From Arthrobacter pullicola (GTDB lineage Bacteria; Actinomycetota; Actinomycetes; Actinomycetales; Micrococcaceae), in the NCBI RefSeq assembly GCF_014836875.1, contig NZ_JACSQC010000008.1, positions 107,057 to 171,056 of the forward strand: a DNA stretch of 64,000 nucleotides, read 5' to 3'. The notes below the pieces were generated by a model. The model made no database searches. It saw only the letters and a list, made by a program, of their open reading frames with translations, and was not told where the DNA came from. Numbering within the stretch: position 1 is the stretch's first letter; each line of letters begins with the position of its first letter. Shown piece after piece: positions 8,485 to 16,852 of this stretch. The translations under genes and the position numbers were made by a program.

Positions 8485-9425
8485 GTACCACCGGGGCTTC
8501 CGCCGGAACCGGCCCGGCAGAGACCGTGACCGGCCTCTACGGGCTGCTGCCCGCGGAATTCACGGCAGCCCGCAACAGCGCCTCGGCTGCGGCTGCCCGC
8601 GGCGGCGATAAGGAACTGGGTCAGCGGCTCAAGGCCCTGCCCAAACCATCAGCGGCGGCCTGGCTGACGAACCTGCTGGTCCGCGAGCGCAGCCGTGCCA
8701 TCACGGAGGTCCTGGGCCTCGGTGCTTCGCTTCGGGAGGCCCAGCAGGATCTGGACCGCGAGGAACTGCGAAGGCTCAATGCCGAACGGCACCGCATGCT
8801 GCGTGCCCTGGCCCGTGAGGCGCGGGAACTTGCCGACACAGCCGGCCATCCGGTCAGCACGGCCGTGGCGGCCGAGGTGGAACAGACCCTGTGGGCTGCG
8901 ATGACGGACGCGGACGCCGCCGCCGCGCTGGCATCGGGGCGCCTGGTCCGCAGTCTGGAAGCCAACGGGTGGGAACCGGTGGACCTCGACGGTGCGGTGG
9001 CGGACCCGGATTCGGCCTTCCCGCTGGTCGCCGCCGGCAGCAGCGAAAAACGGGAGCCACGCCGGCAGGCGGCCCCCGCGAAAACCAAGGACAGCGAATC
9101 AATCCGGCAGCAGCAGGCCGATCAGGCCAAGGCTCTGGGGGCCGCCGAAAAGGAGCTGGCTGCGGCGCGGGACTCAGCCGGGCAGGCAGAGGCCCGGCTC
9201 ACATCCATCCTGGCGGACCTGGAAGAACAAACTGCAGCCCGTGACCGGCTGACCGATGAGATAGACGAACTCAAAGAGCGGATCCGTGAACTCGAACGCG
9301 GTGTCAGCGCGGTGGACCGGCGCCGCGGCACCTTGGAACGATCCCGCGATACAGCCCGCCGCGAGGCCCGGGCGGCCCGCCGCGCAGTGGAGAAAGCCGA
9401 AACCAAACTGGACTCCCTGCGCTGA
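8481..9425 (+). CDS. Uncharacterised Ala-rich coiled-coil protein
   Basis: A 314-residue soluble protein with no signal peptide or membrane segment. The N-terminal half contains LKALPKPSAAAWLTNLLV and an Arg/Glu/Leu-rich helical region. The C-terminal third, from about residue 205, is a long heptad-type coiled coil (QAEARLTSILADLEEQ, then ELKERIRELERG) ending in a basic Arg/Ala-rich tail. I do not recognise a named family with a known activity. Similar conserved proteins occur in related actinobacteria from memory. The start codon overlaps the DoxX-like stop, which makes a two-gene operon likely. The coil suggests oligomerisation or a structural or nucleic-acid partner role, but no function is claimed. 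Confidence 0.7.
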   Translation: MSTTGASAGTGPAETVTGLYGLLPAEFTAARNSASAAAARGGDKELGQRLKALPKPSAAAWLTNLLVRERSRAITEVLGLGASLREAQQDLDREELRRLNAERHRMLRALAREARELADTAGHPVSTAVAAEVEQTLWAAMTDADAAAALASGRLVRSLEANGWEPVDLDGAVADPDSAFPLVAAGSSEKREPRRQAAPAKTKDSESIRQQQADQAKALGAAEKELAAARDSAGQAEARLTSILADLEEQTAARDRLTDEIDELKERIRELERGVSAVDRRRGTLERSRDTARREARAARRAVEKAETKLDSLR

Positions 9426-9434
9426 GCGCCGGGA

Positions 9435-10499
9435 TTACCCCAGGACCCAGAGCAGGCCAAAGCGGCTGCGGATCCGGGCAAGGTCAGCCTCGTGCGCGTT
9501 GCCGGGGAACACGCCGTCGTAGTCGTTGAAGCCAATCACGTCCAGGCGGCAGCCCGCGTCGTACAGGACATCCACCAGGTTGCCCAACCGCTGCCAGGCG
9601 TCGGGGCCGGCATCGGTGGTTTGGGGAACGGCTGAAACCACCCAGTGCGGGTGCTCAGCTGCGAGCGCAAGATAGTCGGAAGCCGCAGAACGGGCCCCGC
9701 ACAGCTCGGCGAAACGGAACCAGATCTGGCCGTGTCCAGCACGGTCCGCGGTGAGGGGCACGGTGCCTGGTTTCAGGGCCCTGGCCTCCCCCGCCGCGGG
9801 AGGGCGCAGGCCCGCAGCGGCCAGCAGGTCCGTCCCGGCGTGGCGCAGGTGGTGTCCGGAAGCGAACCCGGACCGGCGGCGTCGGCCGTCTGAAAGCGAG
9901 CGGTAGTCCACCCCGCCGTCCAGCGCTGCTACGTGCAGGTTCTTAGTGATGAGTTCGATGCCTGGTTCAAAGAGGTGGTGGAACATCGGGTCAGGGAGCA
10001 GCTCCCGCGGCGCATAGTTGGACGTCGCCACCAACACGATCCCGCGGTCAAGGACCTGCTCCAGCAGACGGGTGACAAACGCAGCGTCGGCGGGCCCGTT
10101 GACATGGAACTCGTCGAAACAGAGCAGCCGGGCGTCGCCCAGAAGCGCGTCCAGTCCGTCCGCAAAGGCTGAACCCTGCCGGTACCCCGGGCGCCCGTAG
10201 CCGGCGAAGGTCCGGGCGTGGAGTTCACGGAAGAAATCATGGAAATGCAGGCGGCGTTTGCGGGCCACCGGCACGGAGGCATAAAACGCGTCGAGGAGCC
10301 AGGTTTTGCCCCGTCCCGGCGGCCCCCACAGATACACGGAACTGCCCGGAGCAGGCTCTGCGGAACCGCCCGCGGCGGCCCGCCCCGCACGGGCGAGGGC
10401 GGGCAGCACAGCCCGCTGCCCGGCGTCGAGCTCCATTCCCGCTTCCTCCGCCTGCCGGATCAGCGCCTCGATCAGATGGTCCAGCTGCGCAGAGGTCAT
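9435..10499 (-). CDS. zapE: ZapE/AFG1-family ATPase
   Basis: A 354-residue P-loop ATPase. Walker A is GPPGRGKT at about 58-65, followed by LHFHDFFRELH, a segment characteristic of the AFG1/ZapE family, and Walker B LLCFDEFHV near residue 128. ATSNYAPRELLPD then matches the sensor region of the family. In Proteobacteria ZapE binds FtsZ and acts in late division; in mitochondria AFG1 aids protein quality control. The role in Actinobacteria is less clear. The ATG at 10499 gives the normal length; open frame upstream of it is unlikely to be coding. It is convergent with the coiled-coil gene (9-base gap) and divergent from the membrane protein at 10589. Confidence 0.85.
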   Translation of the reverse strand: MTSAQLDHLIEALIRQAEEAGMELDAGQRAVLPALARAGRAAAGGSAEPAPGSSVYLWGPPGRGKTWLLDAFYASVPVARKRRLHFHDFFRELHARTFAGYGRPGYRQGSAFADGLDALLGDARLLCFDEFHVNGPADAAFVTRLLEQVLDRGIVLVATSNYAPRELLPDPMFHHLFEPGIELITKNLHVAALDGGVDYRSLSDGRRRRSGFASGHHLRHAGTDLLAAAGLRPPAAGEARALKPGTVPLTADRAGHGQIWFRFAELCGARSAASDYLALAAEHPHWVVSAVPQTTDAGPDAWQRLGNLVDVLYDAGCRLDVIGFNDYDGVFPGNAHEADLARIRSRFGLLWVLG

Positions 10500-10588
10500 A
10501 TACCGGTTATACCGACCCTCCGGAGCGGCTCCAAATGCAGTCCTGTGGCAGGATTTTGTTGGATATCCATACGAGGGTGGGGGCGAAA

Positions 10589-11443
10589 GTGCGGGAGTTG
10601 CTGGCAGTCCTGGATTTTTGGACCGTTGCCCAGGCAACAGCCCTGGTGTCCGCTCTCTTTGGGGTGTTCATAGTTGCCAGGGCATGCTGGGACAACACCG
10701 GACTGCCTGCGCTGCAGGACCGTTATCTTGAACTGGTCTCGGCACGCGCCGCGGAACTGCGCACCGGGGTTCCTGCCGGCCGGCAGAATACCGCCGCCTA
10801 TGCGCGGCAAGCGGTCCGCTCGGTTGCCGATCCGCGGCTGATGCTGCGCGGGACGGACGGCGGCTGGCTCCGCCGGGTTGAGCGGGCACGGCTGTCACGG
10901 CCCGACACCGTGCAGCGCCGCCGGGCGGCCGACTCCCTGGCGGCACTGCTCAAACGTCCTGAGCTGGTGCCTGGGCAGGAGGAACTGCTCAGCCGCGCCC
11001 TGACAGAGCTGGAACCCGCAGTCCGGAGTGCGGAAACCCTCGCTGAACTGGCTGCTGTGCGGCCGCTGCACACCAATGCCGCCGGCGCACTGCTGCGCGG
11101 CCCCGCTGCCCGCCGGTTCCTGAGCGTCTTCCTGCCAGCCATGGGCCGCTACCTGGACTTCGTGGGCCGGGGCAGTGCCCTGGGCCTGGCTGTGGGTGTG
11201 CTGCTCTCCGGCGGGCTTACGGCGGAGAGCCAGCTGGTGGGAATGCTGACCACTGTCTGCGGTGTGGGCGGCGCCATCACCTTTACCATTACGGTTATCC
11301 GCTGCGACGCACGCTCCTGGCCGGCACCCAGCGGGCGGCTGCCTTCCGTGCTGCGGCGCGGCTACCCGGAAGCGTCCTTCCTGCTGCGCCTGGCCCTCAC
11401 CGTCACGGTGGTGCTGGCTACGGTGACGCTCCTGCGCCAGTAA
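10589..11443 (+). CDS. Uncharacterised membrane protein
   Basis: About 284 residues. A first hydrophobic segment lies near the N-terminus (ATALVSALFGVFIVA), followed by a long Arg/Ala-rich soluble region and three hydrophobic segments in the C-terminal third, so the soluble part sits between membrane anchors. No family is recognised. GTG 10589 is preferred because the GAGGGTGGGGG tract stands just upstream and the preceding codons have unusually low third-position GC for this genome; ATG 10535 in the same frame is the alternative. It is divergent from zapE and has its own short upstream region. Confidence 0.6.
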   Translation: MRELLAVLDFWTVAQATALVSALFGVFIVARACWDNTGLPALQDRYLELVSARAAELRTGVPAGRQNTAAYARQAVRSVADPRLMLRGTDGGWLRRVERARLSRPDTVQRRRAADSLAALLKRPELVPGQEELLSRALTELEPAVRSAETLAELAAVRPLHTNAAGALLRGPAARRFLSVFLPAMGRYLDFVGRGSALGLAVGVLLSGGLTAESQLVGMLTTVCGVGGAITFTITVIRCDARSWPAPSGRLPSVLRRGYPEASFLLRLALTVTVVLATVTLLRQ

Positions 11444-11559
11444 TTAACCGGGTGCCGGGGTGAATTAGGGCCTGAAAATTCGTGCTAATTATTCGCCGTC
11501 AACGGTGGTACGTTCGGAATTCAGGCAAGAAGTACTCCGGCAACTGCACGGGAGGAACC

Positions 11560-11850
11560 ATGACTAAGCACGTAGCACCCGTCTCCGACTGTTCCGTCCA
11601 CAACTGCGATTTCAACCACGACGGCTGCACAGCCTACGCGATTACCGTCGGCGGCACCCCGGAACACGCCAGCTGCTCGACGTTCATCGATACCTCTGCA
11701 ACCGGCGGGCTTCCCAAGGTCCTTGCGACCGTTGGTGCCTGCCAGCGGGGCGAATGCCGTTTCAACGATCACTTGATGTGCGATGCGCATGATGTGCGTG
11801 TCGGTCCCGGCGCCGAACTCGCCGACTGCCTCACGTACCAGCCGCGTTGA
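11560..11850 (+). CDS. DUF1540-type Cys-rich small protein
   Basis: A 96-residue protein with two Cys-rich units that look like a duplicated DUF1540 domain. The first carries CSVHNC, then DGCTAY and a later CSTF; the second carries CQRGEC, then LMCDAHDV and a final DCLTY. Eight cysteines in a C-x4-C and C plus C pattern suggest metal binding, though the function of DUF1540 is unknown. GGAGGAACC directly before the ATG is the clearest ribosome binding site in this part of the window. The roughly 115 bases upstream are unusually AT-rich for this genome and probably hold the promoter. Confidence 0.8.
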   Translation: MTKHVAPVSDCSVHNCDFNHDGCTAYAITVGGTPEHASCSTFIDTSATGGLPKVLATVGACQRGECRFNDHLMCDAHDVRVGPGAELADCLTYQPR

Positions 11851-11894
11851 GACCACTTTGAGGACACATTGAAACGCCGTTTCCGGAGCTGCCG

Positions 11895-12785
11895 GTGACC
11901 GCTGTCCTGCTGGGCTGGGACCCGGTGTGGCCGGAGGCCTGGCAACCGGACTTTTCCGAGGCGGCAGCGGGCGCTGAGGACGCCGGGTTCTTCCGGGTCG
12001 TGTGGGAAATCTCCGGGAACCCCGGCCTGGAACCCGGCTCCGATACCTGGTTCGTGCTTCCCGGCGAGTTTGCGGCCGTAGCCGGTCACGGCGTCGTCGT
12101 CTCCTTTCCCTACCAAATCGCTGACCCGGGCGAAGGCACATTCTTCACCTTCGCGGACGTGGATATTGACCTGCTCCTGCCGCTGGGAGAGCAGATTCCG
12201 TTGTCGGAGCTGTTGCCTGACCTGCCACCGGGGGCCTTGGACAGCGACGCCGGCATCACGGTGCTCGACCGCGGCGCCGGAGATGCGCTGCGCGCCGCAT
12301 GGGCGCGGCTCACGGCACGCGTTCCAAGCCAGCCCACGTCACCCATCCCGGGAACGCTGCCGCAGCAGGCCCTGCGCTGGTCCTTGGCGAGCCGCTATGA
12401 GAACGACCCCGACGCTGTCCGGATCTGCCTGGTCCACCACGGTCCGGTGTGTTCGGCCTGCGGCTTCGATTTTGCCGCCGCCTTCGGCCCTGAAGGTACG
12501 GATCTGATGCAGGCCCATCACATTGTGCCGCCGCGCCTGGTGCACGAAGACTACGAGCTGGACCCGGCGACGGACCTGGTTCCGCTGTGCCCCAACTGCC
12601 ATGCCATGGCGCATGCCTGCTCCCCTGATCCCTACACCCCCGCCGAGCTCCGGCGCCTGCTCGAGGAGCAGCGCGGCACCCTCCCATCCGCAGCCGTGGA
12701 CGGGATGCTCCTCTCCCCGGAGGCAATGCAGGCGCAGAAAGACGCGGCCCGGCTGCTCGGGACCCGCAGCCGGCGCCCGGACTAA
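11895..12785 (+). CDS. HNH endonuclease domain protein
   Basis: A 296-residue protein. The N-terminal 150 residues are acidic and unassigned. The C-terminal part carries a full HNH signature: a first zinc-type pair in VCSACGFDF, the core QAHHIVPPRLV, then DLVPLCPNCHAMAH as the second Cys pair and terminal His. This is the layout of stand-alone HNH nucleases of the McrA-like kind, which cut or nick DNA. No partner methylase or restriction subunit is nearby, so it is not an obvious restriction system. The GTG at 11895 starts about 45 bases after the DUF1540 stop. The S4 gene follows 13 bases after its stop, so cotranscription is likely. Confidence 0.8.
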   Translation: MTAVLLGWDPVWPEAWQPDFSEAAAGAEDAGFFRVVWEISGNPGLEPGSDTWFVLPGEFAAVAGHGVVVSFPYQIADPGEGTFFTFADVDIDLLLPLGEQIPLSELLPDLPPGALDSDAGITVLDRGAGDALRAAWARLTARVPSQPTSPIPGTLPQQALRWSLASRYENDPDAVRICLVHHGPVCSACGFDFAAAFGPEGTDLMQAHHIVPPRLVHEDYELDPATDLVPLCPNCHAMAHACSPDPYTPAELRRLLEEQRGTLPSAAVDGMLLSPEAMQAQKDAARLLGTRSRRPD

Positions 12786-12798
12786 ACTCGGGACCATC

Positions 12799-13182
12799 AT
12801 GAGCATTCCAACCAGCACCCCCAAGAGCGTGCGGATCGACGCCTGGCTGTGGGCCATCCGTGCCTATAAAACCCGTTCCGCTGCCACCGCCGCGTGCCGT
12901 GCGGGCCATGTCAAGCTCAACGGCAACGCAGCAAAGGCCGCGCAGCCGGTCCAGCCCGGGGACAGCATCCGTGTCCGGCAGCCCGGGTTCGAACGGATCC
13001 TCGAGGTCCGGGCCCTCATCTCCAAGCGCGTTGGCGCCGAAGCCGCTTCACACTGCTTCACCGACCACACCCCGGAACGTCCCCCGGCACCGGCTCTTGG
13101 CCTGCCGCAGCGGGACCGCGGCACCGGGCGCCCCACCAAAAAGGACCGCAGGGAGATGGAACGCCTCCGCGGTGAGCGCTAG
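12799..13182 (+). CDS. S4-domain RNA-binding protein (Hsp15-like)
   Basis: A 127-residue protein with an N-terminal S4 RNA-binding domain (VRIDAWLWAIRAYKTRSAA, then AGHVKLNG) and a basic tail ending KKDRREMERLRGER. This is the architecture of Hsp15/HslR-type proteins, which in E. coli bind the large ribosomal subunit carrying a stalled peptidyl-tRNA. The ATG at 12799 places the S4 domain at residue 10 as usual. It follows the HNH gene closely and precedes nhaA by about 40 bases. Ribosome rescue is inferred from the family. Confidence 0.82.
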   Translation: MSIPTSTPKSVRIDAWLWAIRAYKTRSAATAACRAGHVKLNGNAAKAAQPVQPGDSIRVRQPGFERILEVRALISKRVGAEAASHCFTDHTPERPPAPALGLPQRDRGTGRPTKKDRREMERLRGER

Positions 13183-13221
13183 TCTCTGACGCAGGATCCG
13201 TCCCGGAGGAAGGACCAGCAG

Positions 13222-15048
13222 ATGTCCAGCAGCCGCAGTGTCACCGGGCTGCTCGAGCGCCTGGGCGCCATGGGCCAGGAAAAACGGGCCGCGTCCCTGC
13301 TTCTTGCCTTTACCCTGCTGGCGCTGCTTTGGGCTAATTCCCCCTGGGCTTTCACCTACTCAGAATTCTGGGAAACGACCGTTGAGTTGCGGGCGGGCAG
13401 CTGGGACCTGGAACTGACGCTCCAGGAAGTCGTGAACGATCTGCTCATGGCCGTTTTCTTCTTCACCGTCGGGTTGGAAGTGCGCCGCGAATTCGCGCTC
13501 GGAGAACTGACCAACCGTTCCCGCGCCGTCGTGCCGGTGGCTGGCGCAGCCGCCGGTATTGCCGTTCCCGCTCTGATCTTCCTCTTCATAGCCGGAGGTA
13601 CGGAGTACGCCCACGCCTGGGGCGTGGTGATCTCCACGGACACAGCCTTCCTGCTTGGAGCGCTGGCCATTGTAGGACCGAGATTCCCCGGCAGGCTGCG
13701 GATCTTCCTGCTCACCCTGGCAGTCGTGGACGACGTCGCGGCGCTGAGCATTATTGCCCTGGTCTACACGGACCATCTGGAGCTGCTGCCGCTCGTTGCC
13801 GGTTTCGCCGGGCTGGCCGCCGTCGCCGCCTCCCGGTACCTGCCCCGCGGCCGGGGCGCGGCCTACGCCGTCCTGGCAGCGGCGACGTGGCTGGCGTTCT
13901 ACTACGCCGGTGTCCACCCCACCCTGGCGGGTGTCGCCGTCGCCCTGTTTGTTCCGGTTTTCGCTCCCCGCCGGCACGAGGTGGAACGCGCCTTGGAACT
14001 CGCGCAGACGTTCCGGCAGTCGCCCAACTCGGAGTACGCACGTGCGGCAGCCGGGAGCCTGCGGGAGTCCATTTCCATCAATGAGCGGCTGCAAAGCGCC
14101 CTGGCTCCCTGGGTTTCCTACCTGATCCTGCCGCTTTTCGCGCTGGCAAACGCGGGCGTGGAGCTCGACGGCGGCACGCTCGCCGCAGCTGCCAGGTCCC
14201 CGCTCACCTGGGGCGTGGCCATAGGCCTGGCGCTGGGTAAATTCACCGGCATCTTCGGTATCTCCGCCCTGCTCCGGCGGCTGGGAGCGGGCGAATTCGG
14301 GCCGGGCCTGACACTGGGCCGGATCGCCGGCGGAGCGGCGCTGTCCGGCATCGGGTTCACCATTTCGCTCTTTATTATCAGTTTGGCCATCGATGACCCC
14401 GCAGCTCAGAACGAGGCGCGGGTCGGGGTGCTGTCCGGGTCACTGCTGGCCTTCGGGCTGGGCACCGTGGTGTTTAAGGTGCTCGAGGCACGGGCACCGA
14501 TAGAGCCGGTCGGCAAGCATCTGGCGAGGCCGGTGGACCCTGGCCGGGATCATGTGTTCGGCAACCCGGACGCGCCGCTGACCCTGGTGGAGTACGGAGA
14601 CTTCGAGTGCCCGTTCTGCAGCAGGGCCACCGGCGTCGTCGACGAGGTGCGCGAGCACTTCGGCGGGGAGCTCCGCTGGGTGTGGCGGCACCTGCCGCTC
14701 ACCCGGGTCCACCCCCATGCGGTGCTGGCCGCGGAGGCGGCGGAAGCTGCCTCCCTGCAGGGGCGCTTCGGGGCTTATGCCTCCGCGCTTTTCGAGGACC
14801 AGGATCATTTGAATCCGGAGGACCTGCTGGGCTTGGCAGAGCGCCTTGGACTGGACCTTGACCGCTTCGAATCGGATCTGCGTTCCGCCGGCGTTGTGAA
14901 CCGGGTGCGGGATGATGCCCTGGACGCCGAAGCCATGGACCTGCATTCAACGCCCACGTTCTTCGTGAACGGTGTCCGGCACCGGGGCCCGTACGACGCC
15001 GCCGAGCTGATCCGTTCGCTTGAAACTACCCGCGCAGGCCGTGCCTGA
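13222..15048 (+). CDS. nhaA: NhaA Na+/H+ antiporter fused to a DsbA-like thioredoxin domain
   Basis: A 608-residue fusion. Residues 1 to about 425 are an NhaA-type sodium/proton antiporter with the typical FFFTVGLEVRREFALGEL block and the paired ion-binding aspartates in VVDDVAAL (Asp170-Asp171, matching the E. coli pair). Residues from about 440 to the end form a thioredoxin-fold domain of the DsbA/Thioredoxin_4 type with the redox motif ECPFCS (Cys463 and Cys466) and a cis-Pro loop STPTFFVNG. The upstream site GGAGGAAGG supports ATG 13222. Such fusions are known in Actinobacteria from memory, with unknown purpose; thiol control of ion exchange or anchoring of a redox domain to the membrane are possibilities. 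The stop codon lies in a bidirectional hairpin. Confidence 0.9.
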   Translation: MSSSRSVTGLLERLGAMGQEKRAASLLLAFTLLALLWANSPWAFTYSEFWETTVELRAGSWDLELTLQEVVNDLLMAVFFFTVGLEVRREFALGELTNRSRAVVPVAGAAAGIAVPALIFLFIAGGTEYAHAWGVVISTDTAFLLGALAIVGPRFPGRLRIFLLTLAVVDDVAALSIIALVYTDHLELLPLVAGFAGLAAVAASRYLPRGRGAAYAVLAAATWLAFYYAGVHPTLAGVAVALFVPVFAPRRHEVERALELAQTFRQSPNSEYARAAAGSLRESISINERLQSALAPWVSYLILPLFALANAGVELDGGTLAAAARSPLTWGVAIGLALGKFTGIFGISALLRRLGAGEFGPGLTLGRIAGGAALSGIGFTISLFIISLAIDDPAAQNEARVGVLSGSLLAFGLGTVVFKVLEARAPIEPVGKHLARPVDPGRDHVFGNPDAPLTLVEYGDFECPFCSRATGVVDEVREHFGGELRWVWRHLPLTRVHPHAVLAAEAAEAASLQGRFGAYASALFEDQDHLNPEDLLGLAERLGLDLDRFESDLRSAGVVNRVRDDALDAEAMDLHSTPTFFVNGVRHRGPYDAAELIRSLETTRAGRA

Positions 15049-15079
15049 ATCTTCCAGGCCAAAGGCCGGAAGATTCAGG
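15044..15079. terminator. Bidirectional terminator shared by nhaA and the convergent gene
   Basis: CCTGAATCTTCC at 15044-15055 pairs perfectly with GGAAGATTCAGG at 15068-15079, with an inner GGCC-AAA-GGCC hairpin. It overlaps the stop codons of both flanking genes. On the plus strand it is followed by GGTTCTTTG. Confidence 0.75.
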
Positions 15080-15395
15080 GGTTCTTTGAGTCGCTCTCGC
15101 AGGACCTGCACAGCCGGCGGCTGCCGGCGTCCCCGGCGGCACAGATTTGCAGGGCTGGGCGGTTGAATTCCCAGGTCCGCTGCACTACCTGGCACCAGCC
15201 GGGGTGGTAGGCAGTGCCCTTCCGGGTGACATACACCTGGCCTGGTTCGAGCGGCCGCAGCACCGGAGCTTCCTGCGCCCCGCAGGCGGATAGCCGCCGG
15301 GCTGCGGAGGTGACCATCCCGGGCTGCGGGGTGAAGGTATTCGCTGCCCAGGTCTTCCGTGAAAGTGTGTTGTAAGTCCCCATGCACCAGACCAT
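15075..15395 (-). CDS. Small Cys-containing hypothetical protein
   Basis: A protein of about 106 residues. The readable core is VYVTRKGTAYHPGWCQVV, and the C-terminus has ICAAGDAGSRRLCRSCESD. There are five or six cysteines and an end that could bind metal. Its reality is supported by its stop codon lying in the bidirectional terminator shared with nhaA and by the GC-rich third positions. The start is uncertain: ATG 15395, 15383 and 15473 are all in frame and none has a strong ribosome binding site. I do not recognise the family. It could also be a DNA-free decoy reading frame, but the composition argues for a gene. Confidence 0.5.
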   Translation of the reverse strand: MVWCMGTYNTLSRKTWAANTFTPQPGMVTSAARRLSACGAQEAPVLRPLEPGQVYVTRKGTAYHPGWCQVVQRTWEFNRPALQICAAGDAGSRRLCRSCESDSKNP

Positions 15396-15558
15396 AGGTA
15401 GATGCACCTGAAGGTCGGCTGTGGAAATCCACAAGCTTGGCACAAATCGCAGCGTGTCCTTTCCGGGATCCACTGCAACTCCGGGACCACACCGTATGCT
15501 GCCCGCCGGTTGCCCGCATTCCCTGCCGTGATCCAGCTTGGGCGGCTATCCTGTGGGG

Positions 15559-16311
15559 ATGCTGAAGAGAATAGTCCGGAAAGTGGCTGCGGCTGCGCTG
15601 GTTCTTTTCGCCTTCACGGCAGGGATGCTGGTCCTGGCGGTCTATGCGCTGATCAGCTTCGCCGCCTGGACCATCTGGGGCGTCGCTCCGCCGGCGTACA
15701 CCTTCGCCCTCGCGTTTGCCGTGCCGCCGTTGGCGATCGGGGCTCTCACAGGTCTGGTTATCGGAGCGCAAAGAACTTCCAGGGCTCTCCGGGGCAGGCG
15801 CACCGCCCGGGCCGAGGCCCAGGCAAGAGCCGGTTCCTGGGAGGCCGCGTGCCGCCGGCGGGATTCCTCACTTGTTGCCTGGTCCCGGTATGAAACCGAT
15901 GTTGCCCTGCTGATCGACTATCCGGTGATGACCGACTACTCCGATCCGGTGATCAGGGAGGTCCTCGTGGCCATGCAGGGCATTCGTGAAGCAGAACGAG
16001 GTTCCGATCCGGCCCGCCTGCATCTAGCCGTGGACCGCTTCGAGGTGGCCCTGCGGACGGCGGAAAACTACGCCCGCCGCTGCGGCCAGTCAAAGCTGAC
16101 GGACCAGGAGCGGAGCAAGCTCGCGACCGCCCGGACAGCCCTGAACCTCATCCTCGACGGTGCGGCTTCGCCGTCGGAGGTCGACGGCGCCTACCGCAGC
16201 CTGCGCGGGTCGCTGCGCGGCATCATCGACCTGCCTGCTCCTGCCGAAGCGGGACTTGAAGCCCATGCCCGCCATGCCCGAATGCTCGGAACAGCTCCCG
16301 TTCGCGCCTGA
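15559..16311 (+). CDS. Uncharacterised membrane protein, two N-terminal helices
   Basis: About 250 residues. Two transmembrane helices occupy residues 10-70 (LVLFAFTAGMLVLAVYALI, then FAVPPLAIGALTGLVIGAQ). A basic stretch and a long helical cytoplasmic domain with WSRYETDVALLIDYPVMTD follow. That last block is found in conserved actinobacterial proteins of unknown function. The ATG at 15559 begins directly before the first helix and has GTGGGG just upstream. No operon partner is evident; the next gene starts 97 bases later on the same strand. Confidence 0.7.
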   Translation: MLKRIVRKVAAAALVLFAFTAGMLVLAVYALISFAAWTIWGVAPPAYTFALAFAVPPLAIGALTGLVIGAQRTSRALRGRRTARAEAQARAGSWEAACRRRDSSLVAWSRYETDVALLIDYPVMTDYSDPVIREVLVAMQGIREAERGSDPARLHLAVDRFEVALRTAENYARRCGQSKLTDQERSKLATARTALNLILDGAASPSEVDGAYRSLRGSLRGIIDLPAPAEAGLEAHARHARMLGTAPVRA

Positions 16312-16408
16312 TCCGGCAGCACGGGGGAACGTTCCGAATAGGGCTTCCCCCTCCCGGTTCCCGCCCCGGGGCTGCCCTCGGCGCGGCCAGGCGCGTACGG
16401 TTGCCCCC

Positions 16409-16852
16409 ATGACGGCACAGGGACCAAAACAGCCCCGTCCCCGCGGGCAGCAGCGTCCGGCCGATGACCGGTGGCGGTCCATCGGCAGGGAATTTGGCCT
16501 GTACACGGTCAGTGAGCTCGCTGAACGGCTCCGGTTTGGCGCTCCGGATAACCTGCGGGCCAGGCACCTGACGGGCAAAGCAAAGGTCCTGGCCATCGCG
16601 GACAAGGGGACGTTCCTCTACCCGGGGTTCCAGTTCGACGAGGCGGGGGCCCGGATGGTCCCGGTGGTGAAGGACATCGTGCGGCAGGGCCGGCTGTCCG
16701 GCTGGACGGACGAGGAGCTGGTGCTGTGGTTCTGCCGCCCCAGCAAGGTGCTTCAGGGAAAGCGCCCGGTCGATGTCCTCGGCGACGAGGAAGCAATCCT
16801 CAGGGCCGCAGAAGAGGACTTCCCCGGCGGCGGTTCTTCCCGGAACAGTTAG
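16409..16852 (+). CDS. Hypothetical protein with a possible MbcA/ParS-like (DUF2384) C-terminus
   Basis: A 147-residue soluble protein. After a disordered basic N-terminus, it reads FGLYTVSELAERLRFG, a weak helix-turn-helix-like segment. Its C-terminal half, DEELVLWFCRPSKVLQGKRP then VDVLGDEEAILRAAEEDF, resembles the toxin-binding region of Xre/MbcA/ParS antitoxins, where a W..P...L.G.RP pattern is usual. No RES-type toxin gene adjoins it, so a toxin-antitoxin role is not supported by context. The ATG at 16409 is the first start in good codon context. Its stop overlaps the stop of the convergent Pth2-like gene by a few bases. Confidence 0.62.
   Translation: MTAQGPKQPRPRGQQRPADDRWRSIGREFGLYTVSELAERLRFGAPDNLRARHLTGKAKVLAIADKGTFLYPGFQFDEAGARMVPVVKDIVRQGRLSGWTDEELVLWFCRPSKVLQGKRPVDVLGDEEAILRAAEEDFPGGGSSRNS

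Noticed and set aside
11895..12785. Restriction-modification or phage-defence locus around the HNH nuclease
   Set aside because: No methylase, specificity subunit or other defence gene lies nearby; neighbours are an S4 protein and a DUF1540 protein.
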